Positions 1 through 6,134 are shown, counted from the first letter of the stretch. The stretch is DNA of 7,261 bases from an uncultured Chloroflexota bacterium (GCA_903871975.1 CAIQIY010000273.1:1-7261), one strand, 5' to 3'. Notes: generated by a model not told the origin, from the sequence alone. A program made the numbers and translations.

Positions 1-300
1 CTGGCGCCGTTCGCTGTGGCCAACGATGACGTAGCGGCACCCAACGTCGCGCAGCATGCCGGGAGCGATGGCGCCGGTATACGCTCCCTTCGCCTCGGGG
101 TGGACATCCTGTGCGCCGAGCAGCAGCCCGCTGCCGCGCAGCCGCTCGCCGACGGCGTGTAGTGCGGTGTAGGGTGGGCACACGAGCACCTCACGGTCGT
201 CGGAGCGCGTCACACGCGCGAGGACACCATCGACCAGGGTCAACGCCTCGCCGACCGTGTTGTGCATCTTCCAGTTGCCGGCGATCAGGGCCGTCCGCAT
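1..300 (-). CDS. tpiA: Triosephosphate isomerase, N-terminal 100 residues (cut by window edge)
   Basis: TpiA interconverts dihydroxyacetone phosphate and glyceraldehyde-3-phosphate in glycolysis and gluconeogenesis, in the cytosol. The translation opens MRTALIAGNWKMH, the signature N-terminus of the TIM barrel, with the substrate-binding Asn (residue 9) and Lys (residue 11). Further on it has GAQDVHPEAKGAYTG (residues 62-76) and VGHSERR (residues 93-99), whose His95 is the family's catalytic electrophile. The catalytic glutamate and the rest of the barrel (normally about 250 residues in all) lie beyond position 1. The ATG at 300 is supported by a GAGGT Shine-Dalgarno (308-312) seven bases upstream. 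It follows the M50 peptidase gene by 47 bp on the same strand and may be co-transcribed with it. All visible key residues are intact. Identification is certain; only the missing C-terminal part is unverified. Confidence 0.97.
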   Translation of the reverse strand, partial: MRTALIAGNWKMHNTVGEALTLVDGVLARVTRSDDREVLVCPPYTALHAVGERLRGSGLLLGAQDVHPEAKGAYTGAIAPGMLRDVGCRYVIVGHSERRQ

Positions 301-347
301 CGTTGCTACCTCAGTTCCTTCGTTTGCACGGATGCCATGGGGTGTGA

Positions 348-1019
348 TTATCCGGCGAGCAGTGAGCCCCAGATCATTGAGAGTGTCTGCTGCGTGCCGA
401 CGACGAATGTCAGCAGGAATCCGACGGCGACGGTCACGCCGAAGGCCACGGGACTCCAGGCCAGAACACGGGCGCCGTCGAATGGGCCGGCCGGGATCAT
501 GTTGAACAGCCCCAACCAGGCGTTGAGTGAGACACCAGTGAGACACAGGATCACGACCCAGTCGGCTTGCAGGCCGGCCGACCACAGGACGGGAAAGGCG
601 GCGATGAACACGAGCGCCAGCCCCAGGTTGGCGAGCGGGCCGGCGAGGGCGATCAGGCCGCTCTGCTGTGCGTTCAGCCGGCCCCGATGCCAGACGGCAC
701 CCGGCGCAGCCACGAAGAAGCCGACGAAGGCGATGGCGATCGAGATCAGCAGCCAGCGATCATCGGCGACGAAGTGGGCACTGGCGCCGAAACGACGCGC
801 GACGATGCGATGGGCGAGTTCGTGGAGCACGAAGCCCAGCCCACAGACGACGGCGGCGATCGCCAGCTCTTGCAGGAAGCCCGGGGTATCGCCGAGCAGG
901 CTGGCGGCACCGGCACGATACACGGCATAGGCCAGGCTGGTGCCGGCCCAGGCCTTGAGCAGCTCGATGTCGTCGCGGGCGCCGCCGCGGAACAGGTCTT
1001 CGCTGGGTGTCGAGAACAT
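348..1019 (-). CDS. M50 (site-2 protease-like) membrane metallopeptidase
   Basis: This is a predicted polytopic membrane zinc protease of 223 residues. The zinc-binding HELAH (residues 66-70) lies in a hydrophobic helix. The second family motif, NMIPAGPFDG (173-182), supplies the third zinc ligand (Asp181). Between them lie a hydrophobic stretch GFFVAAPGAV (100-109) and IALAGPLANLGLAL (123-136). I see about five to six hydrophobic segments and no room for a PDZ domain, unlike RseP, so this is a minimal core S2P. The FVAAPGA and ALAGPLAN pattern reminds me of archaeal and Chloroflexota-type M50 proteins; that is recollection, not a search. I chose the ATG at 1019 because a GGAGAT-like ribosome site (1029-1034) precedes it. 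The longer in-frame reading to 1277 would run into the divergent sigma gene and adds no family-like sequence. The natural substrate is unknown; an anti-sigma factor is one possibility given the neighbouring ECF sigma gene. It precedes tpiA by 47 bp. Confidence 0.88.
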   Translation of the reverse strand: MFSTPSEDLFRGGARDDIELLKAWAGTSLAYAVYRAGAASLLGDTPGFLQELAIAAVVCGLGFVLHELAHRIVARRFGASAHFVADDRWLLISIAIAFVGFFVAAPGAVWHRGRLNAQQSGLIALAGPLANLGLALVFIAAFPVLWSAGLQADWVVILCLTGVSLNAWLGLFNMIPAGPFDGARVLAWSPVAFGVTVAVGFLLTFVVGTQQTLSMIWGSLLAG

Positions 1020-1082
1020 CGTCGGCAGATCTCCCTCGCGACCGATGCATGCCCACGTGGCGTCGCGCTCGGCCGGTGCTTC

Positions 1083-1088
1083 ATTATA
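1083..1088 (-). promoter_or_regulatory. Possible -10 element for the M50-tpiA unit
   Basis: On the minus strand this hexamer reads TATAAT, a perfect -10 consensus, in otherwise very GC-rich DNA. It is 63 bases upstream of the M50 start, which would give a leader of about 55 nt. I find no good -35 hexamer at 16-18 bp spacing and no extended TG, so the call rests on the hexamer and its location between divergent genes. The sigma gene's own promoter must also lie in 1020-1194. TACAAC (1135-1140) and TATTCT (1148-1153) on the plus strand are only weak candidates. Confidence 0.35.
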
Positions 1089-1194
1089 CCGCCGGAATGT
1101 GCAGCGCGGCGATGCACCGCTGGGCAAAATCTGGTACAACAGAAGGGTATTCTGGCGCACGCTTCTGGCGCAGGCGCGCACCCCGAGAGCATCC

Positions 1195-1749
1195 GTGACC
1201 AACGAAGCCCTGTCGACCGTGGCGGAGCCTGCCCTGGTCGCCCGCGCGCGCGCCGGCGATGGCGCCGCGATCACCACGCTGTACCTGCGCTATGCCCCAC
1301 TGATCTACCGCTACGCCTATCAGCGCACTGGCGAACGCACGCTGGCCGAAGACATTCAGTCGGAGGTCTTTGTGCGCATGCTCGAGGCGCTGCCGGGCTA
1401 CGAGGAGCGCGGCCGGCCATTCGTGGCCTGGCTGTTCCGCATCGCCCATGCGCGGGTGATCGACTGCTATCGCGATCAGGCTCGCCAGGCAGGCATCGCG
1501 ACGCTTCAGCAGCCCACCATACCCGGCCCCGAGGTGCTGGTGGAGCACGCCGATGTGTGTGCGGCGCTGGATCTGGCGCTCGCCGGGCTGACGCCGCTGC
1601 AGCGGCGCGTGGTGTGGTTGCACTACCACGAGCACATGTCGCTGTGCCATATCGCGGCGAGCATGGCGTGTACCGCCGAGAGCGTGCGTGCGGTGCACCT
1701 GCGTGCGTTGCGGCGCATGGCCCGAACGCTGACGCCGATGGTATACTGA
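1195..1749 (+). CDS. ECF-type RNA polymerase sigma factor (sigma-70 family)
   Basis: This is a 184-residue extracytoplasmic-function sigma factor that would direct RNA polymerase to a stress or envelope regulon. Region 2 spans about residues 12-95: the helix ALVARARAGD, then AEDIQSEVFVRMLEALPGY (51-69) and the PFVAWLFRIAHARVIDCYRD core (75-94). Region 4 spans about 125-177 with LTPLQRRVVWLHYHEHMSL and a helix-turn-helix ending near AVHLRALRRM. No region 3 or long C-terminal extension is present, as expected for ECF factors. The start is taken as GTG at 1195, preceded by GAGAG (1185-1189); upstream in-frame sequence has no sigma character. Region 4 is unusually rich in His and Cys (H143, H145, H147, C151, H152, C159). 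No anti-sigma gene is visible on either side, but the divergent neighbour is an S2P-like protease. plsY follows after 35 bp on the same strand. The ECF group and target promoters are unknown. Confidence 0.92.
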   Translation: MTNEALSTVAEPALVARARAGDGAAITTLYLRYAPLIYRYAYQRTGERTLAEDIQSEVFVRMLEALPGYEERGRPFVAWLFRIAHARVIDCYRDQARQAGIATLQQPTIPGPEVLVEHADVCAALDLALAGLTPLQRRVVWLHYHEHMSLCHIAASMACTAESVRAVHLRALRRMARTLTPMVY

Positions 1750-1772
1750 CTCATCGGGCGTCTGCCCGGCCC

Positions 1773-1779
1773 AGGGGGG
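1773..1779 (+). promoter_or_regulatory. Ribosome binding site of plsY
   Basis: AGGGGGG lies five bases upstream of the ATG at 1785. It fixes the plsY start, since the open frame runs far upstream without a stop, and suggests independent translation initiation after the sigma gene stop at 1749. Confidence 0.75.
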
Positions 1780-1784
1780 CCGCG

Positions 1785-2384
1785 ATGGAACTGCCGCGTG
1801 CGGTGAGCATGATGCTGCTCGCCTATCTGCTCGGCTCTATTCCGTTCAGTTTTCTGGTGGCACGGCTGCGTGGTGTCGATCTGCGCGCTGCCGGCAGTGG
1901 CAATATCGGCGCGGCGAATGTCTGGCGCACGTGTGGTCCGCTGGCCGGCACAGCGGCCTTCGTCGGCGATCTGCTCAAGGGTGCGCTGCCAGTGGCGCTG
2001 GCCGATCGGCTCGGCCTGCCCGAGCCGTTCCTCGTGCTGGTTGGTGGTGGCGCAGTCCTGGGGCATGTACGCCCGTTGTTCTTGCGGTTTCGCGGCGGCA
2101 AGGCCGTCGCGACCGCGGGCGGGGTGCTGTTGGCGCTGAGCCCGCCGCTGGCGGCGGTGGGGGTGGCAACATGGGCAGTGGTGTTTGCGGCGAGTCGCAT
2201 CGCCGCGGTGGCATCGTTGAGCGTGGCAGTGCTGGTGCCGATTGCAGCGGTGGTAGGGTTTCTGCTCAGCGTGGTTCGCCCGGCGGCGCTGCTGGCGGCG
2301 CTGCTCGCCGCGCCGCTGGTCATCGTGTTGCACCGCAGCAACATCGCACGCCTGCGTCGCGGCGACGAGCATCGCTTCCGCTGA
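1785..2384 (+). CDS. plsY: Acyl-phosphate:glycerol-3-phosphate acyltransferase PlsY
   Basis: PlsY transfers a fatty acyl chain from acyl-phosphate to sn-glycerol-3-phosphate, the first acylation of phospholipid synthesis, at the inner face of the membrane. The 199-residue product matches the usual length of about 200 and is hydrophobic with several membrane segments. The N-terminal YLLGSIPFSFLVAR (14-27) is typical. The three family motifs are present: GSGNIGAANV with Arg48 (37-48), GHVRPLFLRFRGGKAVAT (93-110) and HRSNIARLRRGDE (183-195). Three positions differ from the consensus I know: Ala for Thr in GATN, Ala for Gly in GGKGVAT, and Asp for Thr in the GTE of motif 3. The conserved Ser, Arg, His and Asn positions are kept, so I expect an active enzyme. 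It follows the ECF sigma gene by 35 bp and is convergent with the oxidoreductase locus. A partner acyl-phosphate synthase gene (plsX) is not in the window. Confidence 0.95.
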   Translation: MELPRAVSMMLLAYLLGSIPFSFLVARLRGVDLRAAGSGNIGAANVWRTCGPLAGTAAFVGDLLKGALPVALADRLGLPEPFLVLVGGGAVLGHVRPLFLRFRGGKAVATAGGVLLALSPPLAAVGVATWAVVFAASRIAAVASLSVAVLVPIAAVVGFLLSVVRPAALLAALLAAPLVIVLHRSNIARLRRGDEHRFR

Positions 2385-2396
2385 GGCCGACACGCG

Positions 2397-2614
2397 CACG
2401 ATGTGCGTCTCGCCGCCGTCACCGGATGTGAACGCCTGTCGAGGATCGGCGCGCCGGTGGCCGGGGCACGCATGCTGGCGTCGATGGCGCCGGCGAGCGC
2501 CGGATGCCAACCGGAGATCGGATTGTCATCCGGTGTTGTCTCATACGATCCCGCCCGACGGCAGTCGCCGTGGAGCCTGGCGCGCTCAAGCGACGAGGCA
2601 CGCGCCAAGCCGGC
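2397..2614 (-). pseudogene. Decayed copy of the 3' end of the adjacent FAD-oxidoreductase gene
   Basis: This stretch is a partial, mutated duplicate of the gene at 2677-3831, in the same orientation and just downstream of it. By hand alignment, 2475-2614 matches 2831-2970 without gaps at about 117 of 140 bases, corresponding to residues 288-334 of the intact protein. The copy still reads SYETTPDDNPISGWHPALAG where the gene has SYEITPDHNPILGRHPALAG. A second block, 2444-2474, matches 2779-2809 at about 24 of 31 bases. The last codons (2397-2412) are identical to 2680-2695 over 16 bases. Between the blocks the copy lacks a net 21 and 52 bases; the second is not a multiple of three, so the frame is broken, and the TGA stop is replaced by CGC. 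Many changes alter amino acids, as expected of a dead copy. Homology ends near 2614; 2615-2676 shows only a short direct repeat (cgtcacg at 2652 and 2662) and no clear terminator. Confidence 0.85.
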
Positions 2615-2676
2615 GCCGCGCACGTTGGATCCCGGGCATCATGGCGCGCCACGTCACGGAGCGTCACGACGCCCAC

Positions 2677-3831
2677 TCACACGATGTGCGTCTCGTCGCT
2701 GCCACCATCGGCGAAGCGCGTGATGCGCAGCGGATCGATGTCGATGGTATGCGCACGCCCGTCGAGCAGTTCCTCGGCGATCAGCATGCCGGTCGCCGGG
2801 GCATGCGAGATGCCGTGGCCGCTGAAGCCGCTGGCGTCGATATAGCCGGCGAGCGCCGGATGCCGGCCAAGGATCGGATTGTGATCCGGTGTGATCTCGT
2901 ACGATCCCGCCCAACAGCGGTCGTCGTGGAGCCTGGCGCGTTCAAGCGGCGGGAAACGCGCCAGCCCGGCATCGAGCACAGTGGCGAGCCAATCCCAATC
3001 GACATGAAGTGCATGGCTCGACGGTTCGGCATGGTTCGACATGCCGAAGATCAGCTGGCCGCCTTCGGGCCGCAGATAGAACCCGCTGGCCACGTCGATG
3101 GTCAGCGGCAGGCGGCCAGACAACTCGGCCGGCGGATCGGCCACATAGATGCAGCGGCGGAACGGCCGCACCGGCACATCGAGGCCTGCCAGCGCGGCGA
3201 CCTCGCCCGCCCACGAGCCAGCGGCGTTGATGACGACATCGCAACTGATCGTGCCAGCGGGCGTATGGACGGCCTGCACCGCACCGCCGACGGTGCCGAG
3301 GCCGGTGGCCGGCGTGGCGCGCCACAGCCGCATCCCACGCTCGCGGGCGCGGGTCAGGTAGCCGAGCGCGACACTGTGCGGGTCGCAATGGCCATCGGCG
3401 GCACAATACGTCGCGCCGAGCAGGTCATCGGTGGCGGCGCCGGGGATCAGTCGGGCGATGTCGCCGGGGTCGAGCAGCTCCGTCGGGACGCCGAGGTGCC
3501 GTTGCAGCGCAGCGGCGCGTTGATACGCGGCCCAGCTGGCAGGATCCGACACCAGAAAGCAATAGCCAATCGCCTGGAAGCCGGGATCGACGCCGACCTC
3601 GGCGGCAAACGCGCGGATGCGCGCCACGCCATACTGCGACAGGCGGATGTTGACCTCGGTCGAGAACTGATGGCGCACACCGGCGGCCGAACGTGCCGTG
3701 CTGCCGGTGATCTCGGTCTCGGCCTGCTCGAGCATGATGATGTCGCGGCAGCCGCGTTCGGTCAGGTGGTAGGCGATCGAGGCACCGATGATGCCGGCGC
3801 CGATGATGACGACACTCGCCCGCTGGTTCAT
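2677..3831 (-). CDS. FAD-dependent oxidoreductase, DAO (glycine/sarcosine/D-amino-acid oxidase-like) family
   Basis: The 384-residue product is a flavoprotein that probably oxidises an amino or N-methylamino acid; the substrate cannot be read from sequence. The N-terminal dinucleotide-binding fold has VVIIGAGIIGASIAYHL (7-23), with GxGxxG at 11-16 and the ribose-binding Glu35. GSTARSAAGVRHQF (43-56) is the FAD contact loop of the sarcosine oxidase beta and FOXRED1-like branch. NAAGSWAG (202-209) and the C-terminal SGFSGHGISHAPATG (334-348) are also family hallmarks. Length is normal and there is no signal peptide. The ATG at 3831 follows GGAGG (3837-3841) by five bases. It overlaps the rarA stop in an ATGA of four bases, implying translational coupling in a rarA-oxidoreductase operon. 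Pairing with rarA makes no obvious metabolic sense. A degraded copy of its 3' end follows at 2397-2614. Sarcosine oxidase beta, glycine oxidase or an amino-acid dehydrogenase beta subunit are alternatives. Confidence 0.9.
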   Translation of the reverse strand: MNQRASVVIIGAGIIGASIAYHLTERGCRDIIMLEQAETEITGSTARSAAGVRHQFSTEVNIRLSQYGVARIRAFAAEVGVDPGFQAIGYCFLVSDPASWAAYQRAAALQRHLGVPTELLDPGDIARLIPGAATDDLLGATYCAADGHCDPHSVALGYLTRARERGMRLWRATPATGLGTVGGAVQAVHTPAGTISCDVVINAAGSWAGEVAALAGLDVPVRPFRRCIYVADPPAELSGRLPLTIDVASGFYLRPEGGQLIFGMSNHAEPSSHALHVDWDWLATVLDAGLARFPPLERARLHDDRCWAGSYEITPDHNPILGRHPALAGYIDASGFSGHGISHAPATGMLIAEELLDGRAHTIDIDPLRITRFADGGSDETHIV

Positions 3832-5336
3832 CGCCCCCTCCGGCGCGTCGGCGCCTCACGCCGGCGTGGCGCCGGTGCTTCGTCGTGGAGCTGTGGTTCC
3901 TCGCCAACGTCGTCGACGATCTGGGATTCTTCGCCGGCACGGGCCTGTGGATCCGCGGCTGTGCCGGGTTGGGCGGCGGCGTTTGGCCTGGGCGCCGGCG
4001 GTGTCAGCGCATCGCGCCAGCGCAGGCGTTCGCGTACTGCGGCCTCGAAGCCGCGATCGGTCGGGTGATAATAACGCCGGCCGATCAGATTGTCGGGGAA
4101 GTGCTGCTGGTCGACGCGGGCATCGGTGGCATCGTGCGCGTACTGGTAGCCACGGCCATAGCCCAGCCCGCGCATCAGCGCCGTCGGCGCATTGCGGAGA
4201 TGCAGGGGCACCGGATCGTGGCGCGTCTCGGCGACATCGGCCAGGGCAGCGGCGTATGCCGTGTAGACCGCATTGCTGCGCGGGGCCTGGCACAGGTAGA
4301 CCACCGCATTGGCCAGCGCCAGGTCGCCCTCGGGTTGGCCGAGCAGGTGGATGGCCTGTTGCACGGCGATCATCTGCGGCAACGCCTGTGGATCGGCCAT
4401 GCCGATGTCTTCGATGGCGATCCGCACCAGCCGCCGTGCGATGTACATCGGGTCTTCGCCGCCGTCGAGCATGCGCCCGAGCCAGTACAGCGACGCGTCG
4501 GGGTCACCGTCGCGGATGCTCTTGTGCAGCGCCGAGATCGCATCGTAGTGCAGTTCGCCGGTACGGTCGTAGTGCGTGGCACGCGCCTGAAGCGCCTCGC
4601 GAATGTCGTCGATGGTGATCAGCCGCCGCCCGCCGGGGCCGGGCGCCTTGGCCACGACTGCGGCCTCGAGCGCGTTGAGCGCGGCGCGGGCATCGCCGTT
4701 GGCCAGATTCACCAGATAGCTGCGCGCATCGGCGGCGAGCAGTGCCTGAGAGGCCCCCAGGCCGCGTTCGTCGTCGTGCAGCGCACGATCGACCAGTGCG
4801 CCGAGGTGCTCGTCGCCGAGTGCCTCGAGGACGAAGGTGCGGGCCCGCGAGCGCAGCGCCGGGTTGACCTCGAACGACGGATTTTCGGTGGTCGCGCCGA
4901 TCAGGACGATGGTGCCGTCCTCGACATGCGGCAGCACCGCATCTTGTTGTGCCCGATTGAACCGGTGGATCTCGTCGATGAACACGACCGTACGCTGCTG
5001 GAACATGCCGCTGCGCTCGTGCGCCTCGCTCACGACCCGGCGCAGATCGGCGACACCGGCAGTCACCGCCGAGAGCGGCTCGAAGTGCGCCTGTGTGGTG
5101 CTGGCGATGATGCGCGCCAGCGTCGTCTTGCCGCTGCCGGGTGGTCCCCACAGGATCATCGAGAACAGGGCGTCGGCATCGATGGCACGGCGCAGCAGCC
5201 GGCCGGGGCCGAGGATCTGTTCCTGGCCGATGAACTCGTCGAGGGTGCGCGGCCGCATCCGCGCCGCCAGGGGCGCCTGCCGCTGCATCGCTTCCTGGCG
5301 CTGTGCATCGAAGAGACTCTTCTGTGGCCGGGCCAT
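3828..5336 (-). CDS. rarA: Replication-associated recombination protein RarA (MgsA/WRNIP1-family AAA+ ATPase)
   Basis: RarA is a DNA-dependent AAA+ ATPase, related to clamp-loader subunits, that acts at stalled replication forks. The 502-residue product has RMRPRTLDEFIGQEQILGPG (27-46), Walker A GPPGSGKT (64-71), Walker B VVFIDEIHRFN (117-127), sensor 1 GATTENP (147-153) and LRSRARTF (161-168) with the probable arginine finger. The MgsA-type C-terminal domain includes DPDASLYWLGRMLDGGEDP, AIEDIGMADP and YYHPTDRGFE. The remaining 60 residues or so (443-502) are Pro-, Ala- and Arg-rich, look disordered, and are beyond the usual family length of about 420-450. I start at ATG 5336 because GAGAGGT (5342-5348) lies five bases upstream and MARPQKSLFD is a typical RarA beginning; an ATG at 5375 is in frame but unsupported. 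The stop overlaps the FAD-oxidoreductase start. The 90-bp spacer before rarA may hold its own promoter. Confidence 0.96.
   Translation of the reverse strand: MARPQKSLFDAQRQEAMQRQAPLAARMRPRTLDEFIGQEQILGPGRLLRRAIDADALFSMILWGPPGSGKTTLARIIASTTQAHFEPLSAVTAGVADLRRVVSEAHERSGMFQQRTVVFIDEIHRFNRAQQDAVLPHVEDGTIVLIGATTENPSFEVNPALRSRARTFVLEALGDEHLGALVDRALHDDERGLGASQALLAADARSYLVNLANGDARAALNALEAAVVAKAPGPGGRRLITIDDIREALQARATHYDRTGELHYDAISALHKSIRDGDPDASLYWLGRMLDGGEDPMYIARRLVRIAIEDIGMADPQALPQMIAVQQAIHLLGQPEGDLALANAVVYLCQAPRSNAVYTAYAAALADVAETRHDPVPLHLRNAPTALMRGLGYGRGYQYAHDATDARVDQQHFPDNLIGRRYYHPTDRGFEAAVRERLRWRDALTPPAPRPNAAAQPGTAADPQARAGEESQIVDDVGEEPQLHDEAPAPRRREAPTRRRGR
3834..3841 (-). promoter_or_regulatory. 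Ribosome binding site of the FAD-oxidoreductase gene
   Basis: The minus strand reads GGAGGGGG ending two bases before the ATG, with the GGAGG core five bases away. It lies inside the last codons of rarA (the Arg-rich C-terminus) and just downstream of the inverted repeat at 3849-3874. It supports the ATG at 3831 and re-initiation at the ATGA overlap. Confidence 0.75.
3849..3874. repeat. Nested inverted repeat in the 3' end of rarA
   Basis: A seven-base arm cggcgcc (3849-3855) has its exact inverted partner ggcgccg at 3868-3874. Between and partly overlapping them is a perfect 12-base palindrome, cacgccggcgtg (3857-3868). The two pairings compete for position 3868. In mRNA either could form a GC-rich hairpin directly upstream of the oxidoreductase ribosome site. 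There is no T run, so it is not a classical terminator. It lies in codons for the Arg- and Ala-rich RarA tail, where GC-rich codons make chance palindromes common. Confidence 0.5.
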
Positions 5337-5341
5337 GTGGT

Positions 5342-5348
5342 ACCTCTC
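5342..5348 (-). promoter_or_regulatory. Ribosome binding site of rarA
   Basis: GAGAGGT on the minus strand, five bases upstream of the ATG at 5336. It decides between this start and the in-frame ATG at 5375, which would add 13 unlike residues and overlaps the proposed -10 element. Confidence 0.75.
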
Positions 5349-5370
5349 GCCGCGTCGTGCCCGCACCACC

Positions 5371-5376
5371 ATCATA
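5371..5376 (-). promoter_or_regulatory. Possible -10 element for the rarA-oxidoreductase unit
   Basis: The minus strand reads TATGAT, five of six matches to the -10 consensus, 34 bases upstream of the rarA start. A transcript from it would begin near 5364 and carry the GAGAGGT ribosome site. The hexamer 17 bases further upstream (CCACGT) is a poor -35, so this is a weak call. It is in the only sizeable spacer between the glmS-mgsA-GNAT genes and rarA. Confidence 0.3.
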
Positions 5377-5426
5377 CCATGAGCGCTGTGGGCACGTGGA
5401 GCAGCGTGCGGGCAGCGGTGGCCCCA

Positions 5427-6134
5427 TCAGGGGGCAACCAGGACCCAGGTAGGGCCGAGTGCGCGATAGCCGAGGCGTGCATACAGGCCAACAGCCCCGG
5501 GAGCCGCCTGCAACACGCTCCAGCGCGCCCCCCGCTGCGCCTCGTCGTGGAGCATCCCGCGCATCAGGGCGTCGGCGAGGCCACGGCGACGCAGCGCCGG
5601 TGCCGTGGCGATCGACGTGACGAAGCCGGCGTCGGGGGTGAGGCGCGTGATCCGGCCACGGCTGGCTGGCAGGCCGTCGACGCACAGCACCGCGTGGCGC
5701 AGCCGCGCATCGGTTGTCGCCAGGGGCGCGATCCAGCACTCGCCCAACGGATCGTGTGCGTTATGCCATGCCGCAGACACCGCATCCTGCACCCATTCGA
5801 CGGGTGGCTGCGGTACGGCCGGCAATGGCAGCGCCAGATCGCGCACCATCAGCGTTTCGACGGCATCGAGGCGATAGCCCGCCGCCGCCCAGGCCACCCG
5901 GTCGATCACGTCGGCGAGGACCGTCACATACCGTGTGGCGGGCCAGGCTGGCAGCGTAGCGGCGATCGTGCCGCGCTCATCCGTCGTGAAATAATCGGCG
6001 AACGCCGTCTGGTCGTTGACATCGACGAAGTGCGCACCCGGCGGCGCGCCATGGCGTGCCACCAGCGTCCGTGTGCCATGCGGCGTCGTCAGCACGCCGT
6101 CGACCAGCACCTGCCAGGCGCGTCGGCGATCCAT
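5427..6134 (-). CDS. GNAT-family N-acetyltransferase
   Basis: The product of 235 residues is a predicted acetyl-CoA-dependent acetyltransferase of unknown substrate. The C-terminal half (about 145-230) is a recognisable GNAT fold. It has a beta strand, then TSIATAPALRRRGLADALM (173-191) carrying the acetyl-CoA pyrophosphate loop (RRRGLA), then the terminal LYARLGYRALG (217-227). The N-terminal half (1-105) is not obviously a known domain. It ends in WAAAGYRLDAVETLMVRDL (82-100), which resembles the last strands of a GNAT fold, so a degenerate first GNAT domain is possible. The start is uncertain. ATG at 6134 shares one base with the mgsA stop (TGATG), while a GTG at 6137 would give a GTGA overlap. 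Neither has a clear ribosome site, so translation is probably coupled to mgsA. It is the last gene of the glmS-mgsA-GNAT group. It does not resemble eukaryotic GNA1 glucosamine-6-phosphate acetyltransferase closely enough to suggest that role. Confidence 0.85.
   Translation of the reverse strand: MDRRRAWQVLVDGVLTTPHGTRTLVARHGAPPGAHFVDVNDQTAFADYFTTDERGTIAATLPAWPATRYVTVLADVIDRVAWAAAGYRLDAVETLMVRDLALPLPAVPQPPVEWVQDAVSAAWHNAHDPLGECWIAPLATTDARLRHAVLCVDGLPASRGRITRLTPDAGFVTSIATAPALRRRGLADALMRGMLHDEAQRGARWSVLQAAPGAVGLYARLGYRALGPTWVLVAP

Noticed and set aside
1020..1277. N-terminal extension of the M50 peptidase to about 309 residues
   Set aside because: It would overlap the start of the divergent sigma gene, includes the probable promoter, and is low-complexity and unlike the family. 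The ATG at 1019 has a ribosome site.
1742..1747. TATACT as a promoter for plsY
   Set aside because: It spans the sigma gene's final codons and has no usable -35 hexamer at 16-18 bp spacing, while plsY is only 35 bp downstream of the sigma stop and can be co-transcribed.
567..1784. In-frame upstream extension of plsY, giving a frame of about 605 residues
   Set aside because: The extension runs antisense through the M50 gene and out of frame through the sigma gene. Its sequence has no family features, and a strong ribosome site at 1773-1779 marks the true start.
2652..2668. Direct repeat cgtcacg ten bases apart as an operator or attachment site
   Set aside because: Only two short copies are present, lying between the stop of one gene and a dead remnant, with no integrase or regulator nearby.
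2401..4068. Plus-strand open frame (about 555 codons) antisense to the FAD oxidoreductase
   Set aside because: It is a shadow of the oxidoreductase gene and its decayed copy. The translation is Arg- and Gly-rich without recognisable motifs, and the repeat structure explains why similar peptides occur twice.
5421..5435. Five-base-pair hairpin (GCCCC/GGGGC) at the end of the GNAT gene as a terminator
   Set aside because: The stem is short, overlaps the stop codon and is not followed by a T run on the minus strand.
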